NCBI RefSeq assembly: GCF_051710625.1
Contig: NZ_JBPESN010000086.1
Coordinates: 1-8,539, forward strand
Direction: 5' to 3'
Source of the DNA: JBPESN01 sp051710625
GTDB lineage: Bacteria; Pseudomonadota; Gammaproteobacteria; Enterobacterales; Enterobacteriaceae
DNA: 8,539 nt
Below are positions 1 through 6,617 of this stretch, piece by piece. The stretch's first letter is position 1; every line of letters starts with the position of its first letter. Made by a program: the position numbers and the translations under genes. Under the pieces are notes generated by a model. That model did not search any database. It saw nothing but the letters and a program-made list of their open reading frames with translations, and was not told the origin of the DNA.

Positions 1-233
1 TCAATGCGTTGTACCTTCTTCTTGAGCTCACGTATTTCGATTTGTTTCGGGGTTATGGGAGAGGCTTTTGGCGTTTTCCCCTGTCGCTCATCACGCAGTT
101 GTTTTACCCATTTCGTCATCGTAGAAAAACCGACGTCCATGGCTTTTGCTGCTTGCGCGGCGGTGTAATTTTGGTCGACAACCAGTTGAGCGGATTCGCG
201 TTTGAATTCAGGACTAAAATTTCTTCTTTTCAT
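1..233 (-). CDS. IS3-family (IS911-like) transposase OrfA, N-terminal 77 residues
   Basis: OrfA of IS3-family elements is a small DNA-binding protein. It binds the terminal repeats, and by programmed -1 frameshifting it forms the N-terminal part of the OrfAB transposase. The ATG at 233-231 opens MKRRNFSPEFKRESAQLVVD, nearly the start I remember for IS911 OrfA. Residues 24-50 form the helix-turn-helix region (TAAQAAKAMDV followed by STMTKWVKQL). The predicted leucine-zipper segment begins near residue 67 (IEIRELKKK) and continues off the window. No frame disruption is visible in this part. The family call is from remembered homologues; the exact IS name is unknown. Confidence 0.85.
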   Translation of the reverse strand, partial: MKRRNFSPEFKRESAQLVVDQNYTAAQAAKAMDVGFSTMTKWVKQLRDERQGKTPKASPITPKQIEIRELKKKVQRI

Positions 234-253
234 TGGTGCACCCGTGTTGTTCT

Positions 254-272
254 GAGGTGAGCATATCACCTC
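254..272 (-). repeat. Dyad symmetry in the IS leader upstream of orfA
   Basis: GAGGTGA (254-260) and TCACCTC (266-272) form a perfect 7-bp stem with a 5-nt loop, between the IS tip and the orfA start. On the minus strand the loop region reads TGATATGCT, so it may overlap a weak -10 box of the IS promoter. In other IS elements, hairpins in this position reduce translation from transcripts entering from outside; that role here is inference. Confidence 0.5.
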
Positions 273-306
273 TGTTCAGGTGGCTAAATTCAGTGTGCCA
301 CTACAC

Positions 307-1682
307 TCAGAGGAAAAAAGGACTGGGCTGGAACAGCCGTTCCACATCGCTGACAAACTTTTTATCGGTCAGGAACATGATAACGTGGTCGCCCTGCGCG
401 ATGCGGCTGTTGCGGTTGGCGATAATCACTTCGTCGCCGCGCACTATGGCGCCGATAATGGTACCGGGCGGCAGCTTGATGGCATCAATATGGCGGCCGA
501 CCACGCGTGAGGTGCTCTCATCGCCGTGGGCGATGGCCTCAATCGCCTCCGCCACCCCGCGCCGCAGCGAGGAAACGCTGACGATTCCGCTTTACGCACG
601 TGCCCGAGTAGCGCGGGAATCGTGGCCTGTTGCGGGGAAATGGCGATGTCAATAACGCTGCCCTGCACTAAATCCACATAGGCCCGCCGTTGGATGAGTA
701 CTAACACCTTTTTCGCGCCCATGCATTTGGCCAGCATGGCTGACATAATATTGGCTTCATCGTCGTTAGTAATGGCGATAAAAACGTCAATCTGTTCTAT
801 GTGCTGCTGCGCCAGCAGCTCTTGATCTGAGGCGTCGCCGTAGAAGAGGATGGTATCATGCAGCCTTTCCGCCAGCTCCGCGGCGCGTTCCTGATCGCGC
901 TCAATCAACTTCACGCTATAATCTTTTTCCAGCCGATAAGCCAGACCGGCGCCGATATTGCCGCCGTCGACGATCATGATGCGCTTATAGGGTTTTTCCA
1001 GTCGCTGCATTTCACTTATTACCGCGCGAATATGCTGCGAGGCGACGACAAAAAACACTTCGTCGCCCGCCTCGATAATGGTCGAGCCTTGCGGACGAAT
1101 TGGCCGGTCCTGGTGGAATATCGCCGCGACGCGGGTTTCGATATGCGGCATATGCTCGCGTAGCGAAGAAAGGGCATTGCCCACCAGCGGCCCGCCATAA
1201 TAGGCCTTTACCGCCACCAAGCTGACCTTGCCCTCCGCAAAATTGACCACCTGCAGCGCACCGGGATATTCAATCAGTTTGTAGATATTATCGGTGACCA
1301 GCTGCTCCGGGGAAATCAAATGATCAATAGGTACCGTTTCGGGTGAAAACAGCCGCTCCGCTTCGCGGACATAGTCGTGGGAGCGGATGCGGGCGATAGG
1401 GTTTGGCGTTTTAAATAGCGTATAAGCTATCTGGCAGGCAATCATATTCGTTTCGTCGGAGTTGGTGACTGCCACCAGCATATCGGCATCCTCAGCCCCG
1501 GCGTCGCGCAGAACCCGCGGATGAGATCCATGTCCCTGAATCGCGCGCAGGTCAAATTTGTCCTGCAGTTGGCGCAGCTGGTCAGGATTGGTATCGACGA
1601 TGGTGATGTCATTGTTCTCACCCACCAGGGTTTCCGCCAGCGTGCCGCCGACCTGCCCCGCGCTAAGAATAATGATTTTCAT
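307..1682 (-). pseudogene. trkA: trkA, Trk potassium uptake NAD-binding regulatory subunit, broken by a 1-nt deletion
   Basis: TrkA is a peripheral membrane protein with two RCK domains that bind NAD(H) and gate the TrkH/TrkG K+ transporters. The ATG at 1682-1680 gives MKIIILSAGQVGGTLAETLV, matching the E. coli start. The span is 1376 nt, one less than a 458-codon gene plus stop. Homology runs uninterrupted to HVRKA near residue 366. There one base is missing (about 584-588), and the tail continues in the next frame (VAEAIEAIAHGDES to LFQPSPFFL) to a TGA at 309-307. In the original frame the product would be 412 residues with about 46 foreign ones, lacking the C-terminal part of the second RCK domain. 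The first glycine of each GxGxxG motif is also changed: Gly7 to Ser, and Gly239 to Asp. It is the last gene of def-fmt-rsmB-trkA. Confidence 0.9.
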
Positions 1683-1687
1683 AGAAG

Positions 1688-1727
1688 ACCCGTTGTGTTC
1701 AGCCTGGCACACCTGCAACGGGTGTGC
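1688..1727 (-). promoter_or_regulatory. Two mutually exclusive hairpins in the rsmB-trkA spacer
   Basis: On the minus strand GCACACC (1727-1721) can pair with GGTGTGC (1713-1707). Alternatively ACCCGTTG (1723-1716) can pair with CAACGGGT (1695-1688). The strands overlap, so only one stem can form at a time. The second covers bases only 5-12 nt before the trkA ATG, where ribosomes bind. No T-run follows, so it is not an intrinsic terminator. A translational role is speculation; it may be a remnant or chance. Confidence 0.3.
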
Positions 1728-1783
1728 GTACCGTTATCATCTGTGCCGTTAGTCGGAGCGCTTACCGTTTATCATTTGCGGCC

Positions 1784-3057
1784 TCAGCAGGCCAGTGTCT
1801 CTTTTATCATTTTAGCGTAAAGGAAACTACCGCCTGAGGTCGGCGCCGGCAAACATTGCAGGCCAGGTGCGGCGGCATCACCGGTTTCCTGCAGCAGGGC
1901 GTCGGGGTGGTCGGCGAGGAACGCAGTAATTTGCCCGCAGTTCTCTTCCGGAAAAATGGAACAGGTAGCATACAGCAATGTGCCGCCGGGCTTTAGAACT
2001 CGCCAGGCGGTGCACAGGATTTGCTGCTGCAGTTTTGCCAGCTCGGAGGTGTCGCCGTCACGGCGCAGCCATTTAATATCCGGCTGCCGACGTATGACGC
2101 CGGTCGCGGAGCAGGGAGCGTCCAGCAGAATGCGATCGAAAAGCGTACCGCTGCGCCAGGCGTCCGGAGTGCGCCCGTCGCCAATCACCACCTCCGGCTG
2201 CATGCCCAGACGCTGTAAGTTGTCATGGATTCGTGCCGCGCGCTACGCATCCACATCCAGCGCCATAACCCGCGCCGCGGGCGCGGTTTCCAGTATATGG
2301 GTAATCTTGCCGCCGGGGCGGCGCACAAATCGAGAATGGTCTCACCGTTTTACGGCGCGAGCAGCAGGGCGCAGCCCTGAGCTGATGCATCCTGCACTGT
2401 TACCCAGCCCCGATCGAAGCCGGGAAGACGGCCGACGTTGCAGGGCGTTTCCAGCCTGATAGCATCCGGTAACTGCGTGTGCGCGCCGGCCAGTAGCGCC
2501 AGATAGACGTCACGGCTGTGGCGCAGCCGGTTGACACGCAACCACATCGGCGGCCGTTGATTGTTGGCGTCGATGATCTGCGCATACTGCGCCGGCCAGG
2601 ATCCGTTTTTGCAACCAGGAGGGGTGCAGATGGCGGATATCCTGCCGCTTGGCGTCGGTCAACAGGGCTGCCTGCTGGCGTTGAAACTGGCGCAACACGC
2701 CGTTAATTAGCCCCTTAAACTGTGGTCGTTTCATCGCCACCGCGCCTTCAGCCGTCTCTGCCAGCGCGGCATGCGGAGGAATGCGGGTGTATATCAGCTG
2801 ATACAGGCCAACCATCAGGAGATAATGTACCGGGCGTTGTTTCCCGGTAGCGGCTTTGCCATCAGTTGGCGCAGTAACCATTCCAATTGCGGCAGGACGC
2901 GCATAATGCCGAAGCACAGCTTCTGCAGCAACGCGCGGTCCTTCTTGCTCAAAGCAGCCTGCAGCGGCGGCAACAGGGCTCCGAAGGACTGGCCCTGATC
3001 CAAAACCTGCGCTACCGCTCTGGCGGTGATAACGCGGAGATTATAGTGTGTTTTCAT
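1784..3057 (-). pseudogene. rsmB: rsmB (sun/fmu), 16S rRNA m5C967 methyltransferase, multiply broken
   Basis: RsmB is a SAM-dependent enzyme of about 429 residues that methylates C967 of 16S rRNA. The start at 3057-3055 (MKTHYNLRVITARAVAQVL) matches the family's NusB-like N-terminal domain. Lesions in gene order are: a 1-nt loss in an A-run at 2840-2842 (PLPG-KQRPVHYLL changes frame); an apparent loss of about 8 nt near 2599; a CAA-to-TAA stop at 2352-2350; a 1-nt loss in the SAM-binding LCAAPGGK motif near 2312-2318; and a CAG-to-TAG stop at 2245-2243. The final 139 codons (2203-1784) are open and keep DAPCSATG and YATCS, the two catalytic cysteine motifs. No functional enzyme can be made. 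The gene lies 71 nt after fmt in the usual operon order. Confidence 0.93.
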
Positions 3058-3111
3058 AGCTGATCGGGCCGTGGGGCGCTCGCTTTGCAACCGATGGCAA
3101 AGGCCGCCGGC

Positions 3112-3125
3112 TCACCTGCAGGTGA
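3112..3125. repeat. Perfect 14-bp palindrome in the fmt-rsmB spacer
   Basis: TCACCTGCAGGTGA reads identically on both strands and lies 3 nt beyond the fmt stop codon. It has no loop and no T-run, so it is a poor intrinsic terminator. It could be a site for a dimeric DNA-binding protein or chance; I do not recognise it. Confidence 0.4.
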
Positions 3126-3128
3126 AGA

Positions 3129-4079
3129 TTAATCCAGAACGGTGCCGGGAGTAAACCATTCACGGCGTGAATTGAGCAAATCCTGAACCGACATCGCTTT
3201 TTTACCCGCCGGCTGCAACTGCGTCAGCGTCAATACGCCCTCGCCGGTGGCGATGTGGATGCCGGCCTTGTCCGCGGCCAATATCGAGCCGGGCGCGTGT
3301 AAAGACGTCTGCCCGTCATCGACGCTGGCTGCCCAGACTTTAATCGGTTGTTCTGCCAGCGGAAAATAGCTGATGGGCCACAGATTGAAGGCACGGATGC
3401 AGCGCTCAAGCTGCGCCGCGGGTAGACGCCAGTCGAGTCGGGCTTCTTCCTTGCTGAGTTTGTCTGCATAAGTGGCAAGGGCATTGTTTTGCGGCTCTGC
3501 GACGGCGCGGCCTGCAGCGATCTGCATTAGCGTGAATAAAAGAGCGTTCGGCCCGATTTGCGCCAGTTTGTCATACAGAGAGGCGCTGGTGTCGTCAGGC
3601 TGGATTGCGCAGACGGCCTTGTGCAGCATGGTGCCAGTGTCGAGCCCGGCATCCATCTGCATAATCGTCACGCCTGTACGATCGTCGCCGGCCCATAATG
3701 CTCGCTGTATGGGTGCTGCTCCACGCCAGCGCGGCAACAACGACCCGTGCACATTGATACAGCCGAGCCGCGGCAGGTCCAACACGGCCTGGGGAAGGAT
3801 CAGGCCGTAAGCCACGACCACCATGATATCCGCATTCAGATCCGCCACGCTCCGTTGCCCCTCAGGTTTGCGCAACGAAGCGGGCTGAAACACAGGCAAG
3901 TCGTGCCGCTCAGCCAATTGCTTCACCGGACTGGGCGTCAGGCGCTTGCCGCGGCCTGCGGGCCGATCCGGCTGGATGAAAACCCCGACCACCTGCTGTT
4001 TGGCCTCTATCAACGCGTCCAGATGACGCGCAGCAAAATCCGGCGTACCGGCGAAGATGATACGTAAAGAGTCAGACAC
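3129..4079 (-). CDS. fmt: Methionyl-tRNA formyltransferase
   Basis: Fmt transfers a formyl group from 10-formyl-tetrahydrofolate to the amino group of Met on initiator tRNA, in the cytoplasm, before bacterial translation initiation. The 316-residue frame is uninterrupted and about the same length as E. coli Fmt (315). The N-terminal Rossmann-type formyltransferase domain (about 1-190) carries the catalytic set Asn109, His111 (INVHGSLLPRWRG) and Asp147 (GLDTG). The loop near 38-48 (PDRPAGRGKRL) is the insertion that contacts the tRNA acceptor stem. The C-terminal OB-fold domain ends with AGKKAMSVQDLLNSRREW. The start is GTG, as I remember for E. coli, supported by AGGA six bases upstream. It follows def by 21 nt, surely co-transcribed. 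It is intact between broken genes, so selection probably keeps it. Confidence 0.97.
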   Translation of the reverse strand: MSDSLRIIFAGTPDFAARHLDALIEAKQQVVGVFIQPDRPAGRGKRLTPSPVKQLAERHDLPVFQPASLRKPEGQRSVADLNADIMVVVAYGLILPQAVLDLPRLGCINVHGSLLPRWRGAAPIQRALWAGDDRTGVTIMQMDAGLDTGTMLHKAVCAIQPDDTSASLYDKLAQIGPNALLFTLMQIAAGRAVAEPQNNALATYADKLSKEEARLDWRLPAAQLERCIRAFNLWPISYFPLAEQPIKVWAASVDDGQTSLHAPGSILAADKAGIHIATGEGVLTLTQLQPAGKKAMSVQDLLNSRREWFTPGTVLD

Positions 4080-4085
4080 GATGTT

Positions 4086-4089
4086 TCCT
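4086..4089 (-). promoter_or_regulatory. Ribosome binding site supporting the GTG start of fmt
   Basis: The minus strand reads TATAGGAAACATC and then GTG. The AGGA core at 4089-4086 is spaced 6 nt from the GTG at 4079. The next frame position after GTG already aligns with the family N-terminus (SDSLRIIFAG). Confidence 0.6.
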
Positions 4090-4100
4090 ATAACGTTGGG

Positions 4101-4616
4101 TTACTTTTCCGCCCGCTTGGCCATACGCGCCAGTTTTTCCATTTTTTGACGAACGCGCTGACGTTTCAGCGGCGAGAGGTAATCGACAAACAGCTTACCG
4201 ACCAGGTGATCCATCTCATGCTGGATGCAGATCGCCAGCAGATCGTCCGCCTCTAGCTCAAAACTGTTACCGTCGCGATCCAGCGCCCGCACCTTCACTT
4301 TTTCGGCCCGAGGAACGAAGCCACGCTGATCGGGGATCGACAAACAGCCTTCATCAATACCGGTTTCGCCGCTTTTCTCCAGTAATTCGGGATTGATCAA
4401 CACCAGTCGCTGATCGCGACTTTCCGAGACATCGATCATGATGATCCGCTGGTGGATGTCGACCTGGGTGGCGGCCAAACCGATGCCCTCTTCGGCGTAC
4501 ATAGTCTCAAACATATCATCCACGATGCGGCGGATGGCGTCATTGACGTCGACGACGGGTTTGGCGACTTTGCGCAGTCGCTCATCGGGATAATGTAATA
4601 CCTGCAATAATGACAT
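4101..4616 (-). CDS. def: Peptide deformylase
   Basis: Def is a metalloenzyme, normally with Fe2+, that removes the formyl group from the N-terminal methionine of new proteins. It is the partner step to Fmt. I place the start at the ATG at 4616-4614 (MSLLQVLHYPDERLRKVAKP), giving 171 residues against 169 in E. coli. An upstream in-frame ATG at 4634 would add six residues (MQIQTT) absent from the family. The three family motifs are complete: GIGLAATQ (44-51), EGCLS (89-93, metal ligand Cys91), and QHEMDH (132-137, ligands His133 and His137, catalytic Glu134). The basic C-terminal tail is also present. It is the first gene of the def-fmt-rsmB-trkA operon, divergent from dprA, and fully intact. 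Confidence 0.97.
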   Translation of the reverse strand: MSLLQVLHYPDERLRKVAKPVVDVNDAIRRIVDDMFETMYAEEGIGLAATQVDIHQRIIMIDVSESRDQRLVLINPELLEKSGETGIDEGCLSIPDQRGFVPRAEKVKVRALDRDGNSFELEADDLLAICIQHEMDHLVGKLFVDYLSPLKRQRVRQKMEKLARMAKRAEK

Positions 4617-4664
4617 AGTGGTCTGAATCTGCATCTTCTGAGTATGAAATCGATATTTAGCCTT

Positions 4665-4694
4665 ATTCTAGACATTTCCGGCTTTGATTGACAG
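4665..4694 (-). promoter_or_regulatory. Candidate sigma-70 promoter for the def-fmt-rsmB-trkA operon
   Basis: On the minus strand CTGTCA (4694-4689, four of six to TTGACA) is followed after 18 nt by TAGAAT (4670-4665, five of six to TATAAT), about 49 nt upstream of the def start. It lies in the divergent def-dprA spacer, where an operon promoter is expected. I see no equally good promoter on the plus strand for dprA. Judged by eye only. Confidence 0.45.
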
Positions 4695-4707
4695 CATTGG
4701 ACAGGAA

Positions 4708-5620
4708 ATGCCATCAAGCAAAATGTGGCTGCGCATGGCGGCGGTAAAAAGGGGGAACAACGCCCTGGCCAAGGAATATTTAAACGAAACGGCGGATTCG
4801 GCGCCGTTGGACACGCAAGCGTTGTTAAAGACGATTTTAACTCCGCGGCAGCACCAGCGCTACCAAGATTGCCCGCCGGTCAACTGTCGGCTGCCGGGCT
4901 GACTATCACCGGCGGTCTGGCGCTGGGTATTGATGGCGTTTGTCACCGCGCGGCGCTCGCCGCCGGGGGAAAGACCGTAGCGGTATTGGGCTGTGGGATC
5001 GGTTACGGCTATCCGCGCCAGCATCGTCGGTTGGCCGCCGATATTGTCGCGCAGGACGGTGCGCTGGTATCAGAGTTTTTGCCTTTTGCACCGCCGCTGG
5101 CGATGCATTTTCCTTTTTATAACCGTTTAAGCAGTGGGTTGAGCCTGGGAGTGCTGGTAGTTGAGGCGGCAATAAAAAGCGGCTCGCCGGTCACAGCGCG
5201 CTGTGCGCTGGATCAGGGTAGGGAGGGGGAGGTGTTTGCCTTGCCCGGCCCGGCCCGCTGGGCAGCCCTTCCAGTGCCGGCACCCACTGGCTTATCCGCC
5301 AGTGCGCGATGCTCATTACCCGTCCGGAGGAGATATTTGAACAGCTATGCGGTGACCTGAAATGGTTGGTGCCGAATAAGACGAAAATTATTTCTGCATC
5401 AGAATGCGAAGTTAAATTGCCATTTGCCGATGTGTTAACTAACGTAGGGGATGAGGTTACACCTGTTGACGTCGTCGCTGAACGTGCCGGCCAACCTGTG
5501 CCAGAGGTGGTGGTGAAACTGCTCGAACTGGAGTTAGCAGGATGGATCGCAGTTGTACCCGGCGGCTATGTCCGATTAAGGAGGGCAGGCCGTGTTCGAC
5601 GTATTAATGTATTTGTTTGA
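4708..5620 (+). pseudogene. dprA: dprA (smf), DNA processing protein A, broken by a large deletion and a frameshift
   Basis: DprA binds single-stranded DNA and loads RecA during uptake of transforming DNA; in enterobacteria its role is unclear. The ATG at 4708, preceded by AGGA, starts MPSSKMWLRMAAV, like the E. coli N-terminus, and follows it weakly to about LTPRQHQRYQ. The frame then jumps near 4860-4880 straight to LSAAGLTITGGLALGIDGVC. Roughly 80 residues present in E. coli (374 aa) are lost, including the GSR motif of the Rossmann fold. GLARGID reads GLALGID, losing a conserved basic residue. A 6-nt insertion in a purine tract (5219-5232) gives GREGEVFALPG, and a further frameshift follows near 5250-5262. 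The C-terminal part, from about WLIRQC through the winged-helix domain to VRRINVFV, is well preserved. The end overlaps smg. Confidence 0.92.
5578..5584 (+). promoter_or_regulatory. Strong Shine-Dalgarno sequence for smg, inside dprA
   Basis: AAGGAGG lies 7 nt before the GTG at 5592 and so fixes the smg start inside the dprA coding sequence, where it also encodes part of the DprA C-terminus (RLRRAG). Confidence 0.75.
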
Positions 5621-6071
5621 AACCTACATCCACAACAAAGTCGAAATGCGCGTGGATCAGGATAAATTGACCGATGACCTTACCCGGGTGGGCTTTCATC
5701 AGTTTTAGTTGACCACTACAAGACGATATTTATAATGCGTTAAACTGGCAGATTTGCAGGACGGGACGGGCAGAGCGTTTGCTCTCAATGCCGATCCGCT
5801 TGCCATGCGTATCTACACTGATGAAGAAAGTCAGTTCCTGGATACCGATTGTCGCGGTTTCTTGTTATTTCTCGAACAGATTCAGGTGTTGAACCTTGAG
5901 ACCCGCGAGATGGTCATCGACCGTGTGATGGCGCTGGCCGCGGCGGAATTTGATCTGGAAGATCTGAAGTGGGTTATTCTTATGGTGCTGTTCAATATTC
6001 CGGGCTGCGAAAATGCTTATCAGCAAATGGAAGATTTGGTTTTTGAAGAAGACGAACAGCGTCTGCATTGA
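5592..6071 (+). pseudogene. smg: smg (DUF494), interrupted by an IS scar and a small deletion
   Basis: Smg is a conserved gamma-proteobacterial protein of about 157 residues (DUF494) with no settled function, usually encoded just after dprA. The GTG at 5592 starts VFDVLMYLFETYIHNKVEMR and runs 38 codons to GFHQF, then TAG at 5706-5708. That stop lies in a foreign insert of 19 nt net (see the scar at 5700-5720). Homology resumes one frame over (DDIYNALNW). A loss of about 13 nt near 5740 then restores the original frame at ADLQDGTGRAFALNADP, which is intact to QRLH and the stop at 6071. A TAA at 5733 also blocks the frame. The downstream open segment (5754 on) has only a weak TTG start, so a functional product is unlikely. 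The first 29 nt overlap the dprA end. Confidence 0.92.
5700..5720 (+). mobile_element. IS-end scar (21 nt) inside smg
   Basis: These 21 bases, ending TTAGTTGACCACTACA, match the last 21 bases of the IS end at 8392-8412 (opposite orientation) at 20 positions. They sit exactly where smg homology is broken, with a net gain of 19 nt. The scar reads as the orfB 3' end plus terminal repeat of an element whose body lay to the left and is gone. It is best explained by insertion followed by deletion of almost the whole IS. No body and no second end remain. Confidence 0.8.
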
Positions 6072-6094
6072 TGCATCAAAGATGATTTAACGCT

Positions 6095-6617
6095 ATGACC
6101 AAAGCTGCGCTTTTTGCCGCGAAGCAAACGGAGTCCTGCCCCACATGCGGGGCAGAGCTTGTTATTCGCTCCGGCCAGCACGGCCTCTTTCTGGGCTGCT
6201 CTCATTATCCACAATGCGACTATATTCGTCCGCTGAGGCCGCAGGGGAATAGACATGTGGTAAAAGTGCTTGAAGGGCAGCTTTGCCCCGCATGTCACTC
6301 CACGCTGGTATTGCGCCAAGGACGCTTTGGTATGTTTATCGGCTGCTCGAACTATCCCGAGTGCGAGCACATTGCACCCACGGCGGTGGTCGACACCACC
6401 GCTTTTACCTGTCCAGGGTGCCGTTCCGGTAAATTGGTGCAGCGTACCTCGCGCGTTGGCAAAAGTTCTTACGCCTGTGATCGGTACCCCTCCTGAATGC
6501 GAGGATTGCCATTTTTCGCTGTTGATGGCGAAAAATACTGCCCGCGGCGTAAAGCGCTTTTGCGCTGATAAGCGTTGCGGCCGACCGGTAGCGATAAACA
6601 ACAATAATGATGATTGA
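6095..6617 (+). pseudogene. yrdD: yrdD, topoisomerase I-type zinc-finger protein, broken by a deletion of about 35 nt
   Basis: YrdD is a cytoplasmic protein of about 180 residues built from four-cysteine zinc ribbons like those at the C-terminus of DNA topoisomerase I. Its role is not established; nucleic-acid binding is likely. The ATG at 6095 gives MTKAALFAAKQTESCPTCGA. Two ribbons are complete: Cys15, 18, 35, 41 and Cys64, 67, 84, 90. The third has Cys106, 109 and 128, but its last cysteine is lost where YPSC becomes YPS followed by TGA at 6494-6496. The final ribbon (ECEDCHFSLLMAKN to CADKRCGRPV) follows one frame over and ends at 6617. Against E. coli, about 35 nt are missing at the junction, which fits the frame change. 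The truncated 133-residue product might fold as two ribbons, but I call it a pseudogene. The end overlaps tsaC. Confidence 0.88.

Larger units (their letters stand above)
1..305 (-). mobile_element. IS911-like IS3-family insertion sequence, left (orfA) end, cut by the window edge
   Basis: The minus strand from 305 begins TGTAGTGGCACACTGAATTT, an IS3-family-type terminal repeat. It is followed by a short leader and an IS911-type OrfA that runs off the window at 1. The TGTAGTGG tip recurs at the IS end at 8392 and in the scar at 5713-5720, which independently supports 305 as the boundary. The element lies just downstream of trkA and is transcribed in the same direction as that gene. The other terminus, orfB and the target duplication lie outside the window, so completeness and activity cannot be judged. 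Confidence 0.85.

Noticed and set aside
444..600. Programmed frameshift in trkA
   Set aside because: The junction GCGGAATCGTC has no slippery heptamer or obvious pseudoknot, and TrkA is not known to use recoding. A simple 1-nt deletion explains the exact 1376-nt length.
233..655. Plus-strand open frames opposite trkA, including a 140-residue one
   Set aside because: They are antisense to a well-matched trkA frame, lack ribosome binding sites and show no recognisable protein features. The same holds for the other antisense frames opposite fmt, rsmB and tsaC.
2835..2850. Transcriptional slippage rescuing the first rsmB frameshift
   Set aside because: Only three A residues remain at the site, too few for efficient slippage, and four more lesions downstream could not be rescued.
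4614..4634. Longer def start at 4634
   Set aside because: The six extra residues are absent from the family, and the start at 4616 aligns exactly with the E. coli N-terminus.
5754..6071. The smg 3' part as an independent small gene
   Set aside because: It begins only with a TTG inside Smg homology and has no ribosome binding site; it is the C-terminal two-thirds of the broken smg.
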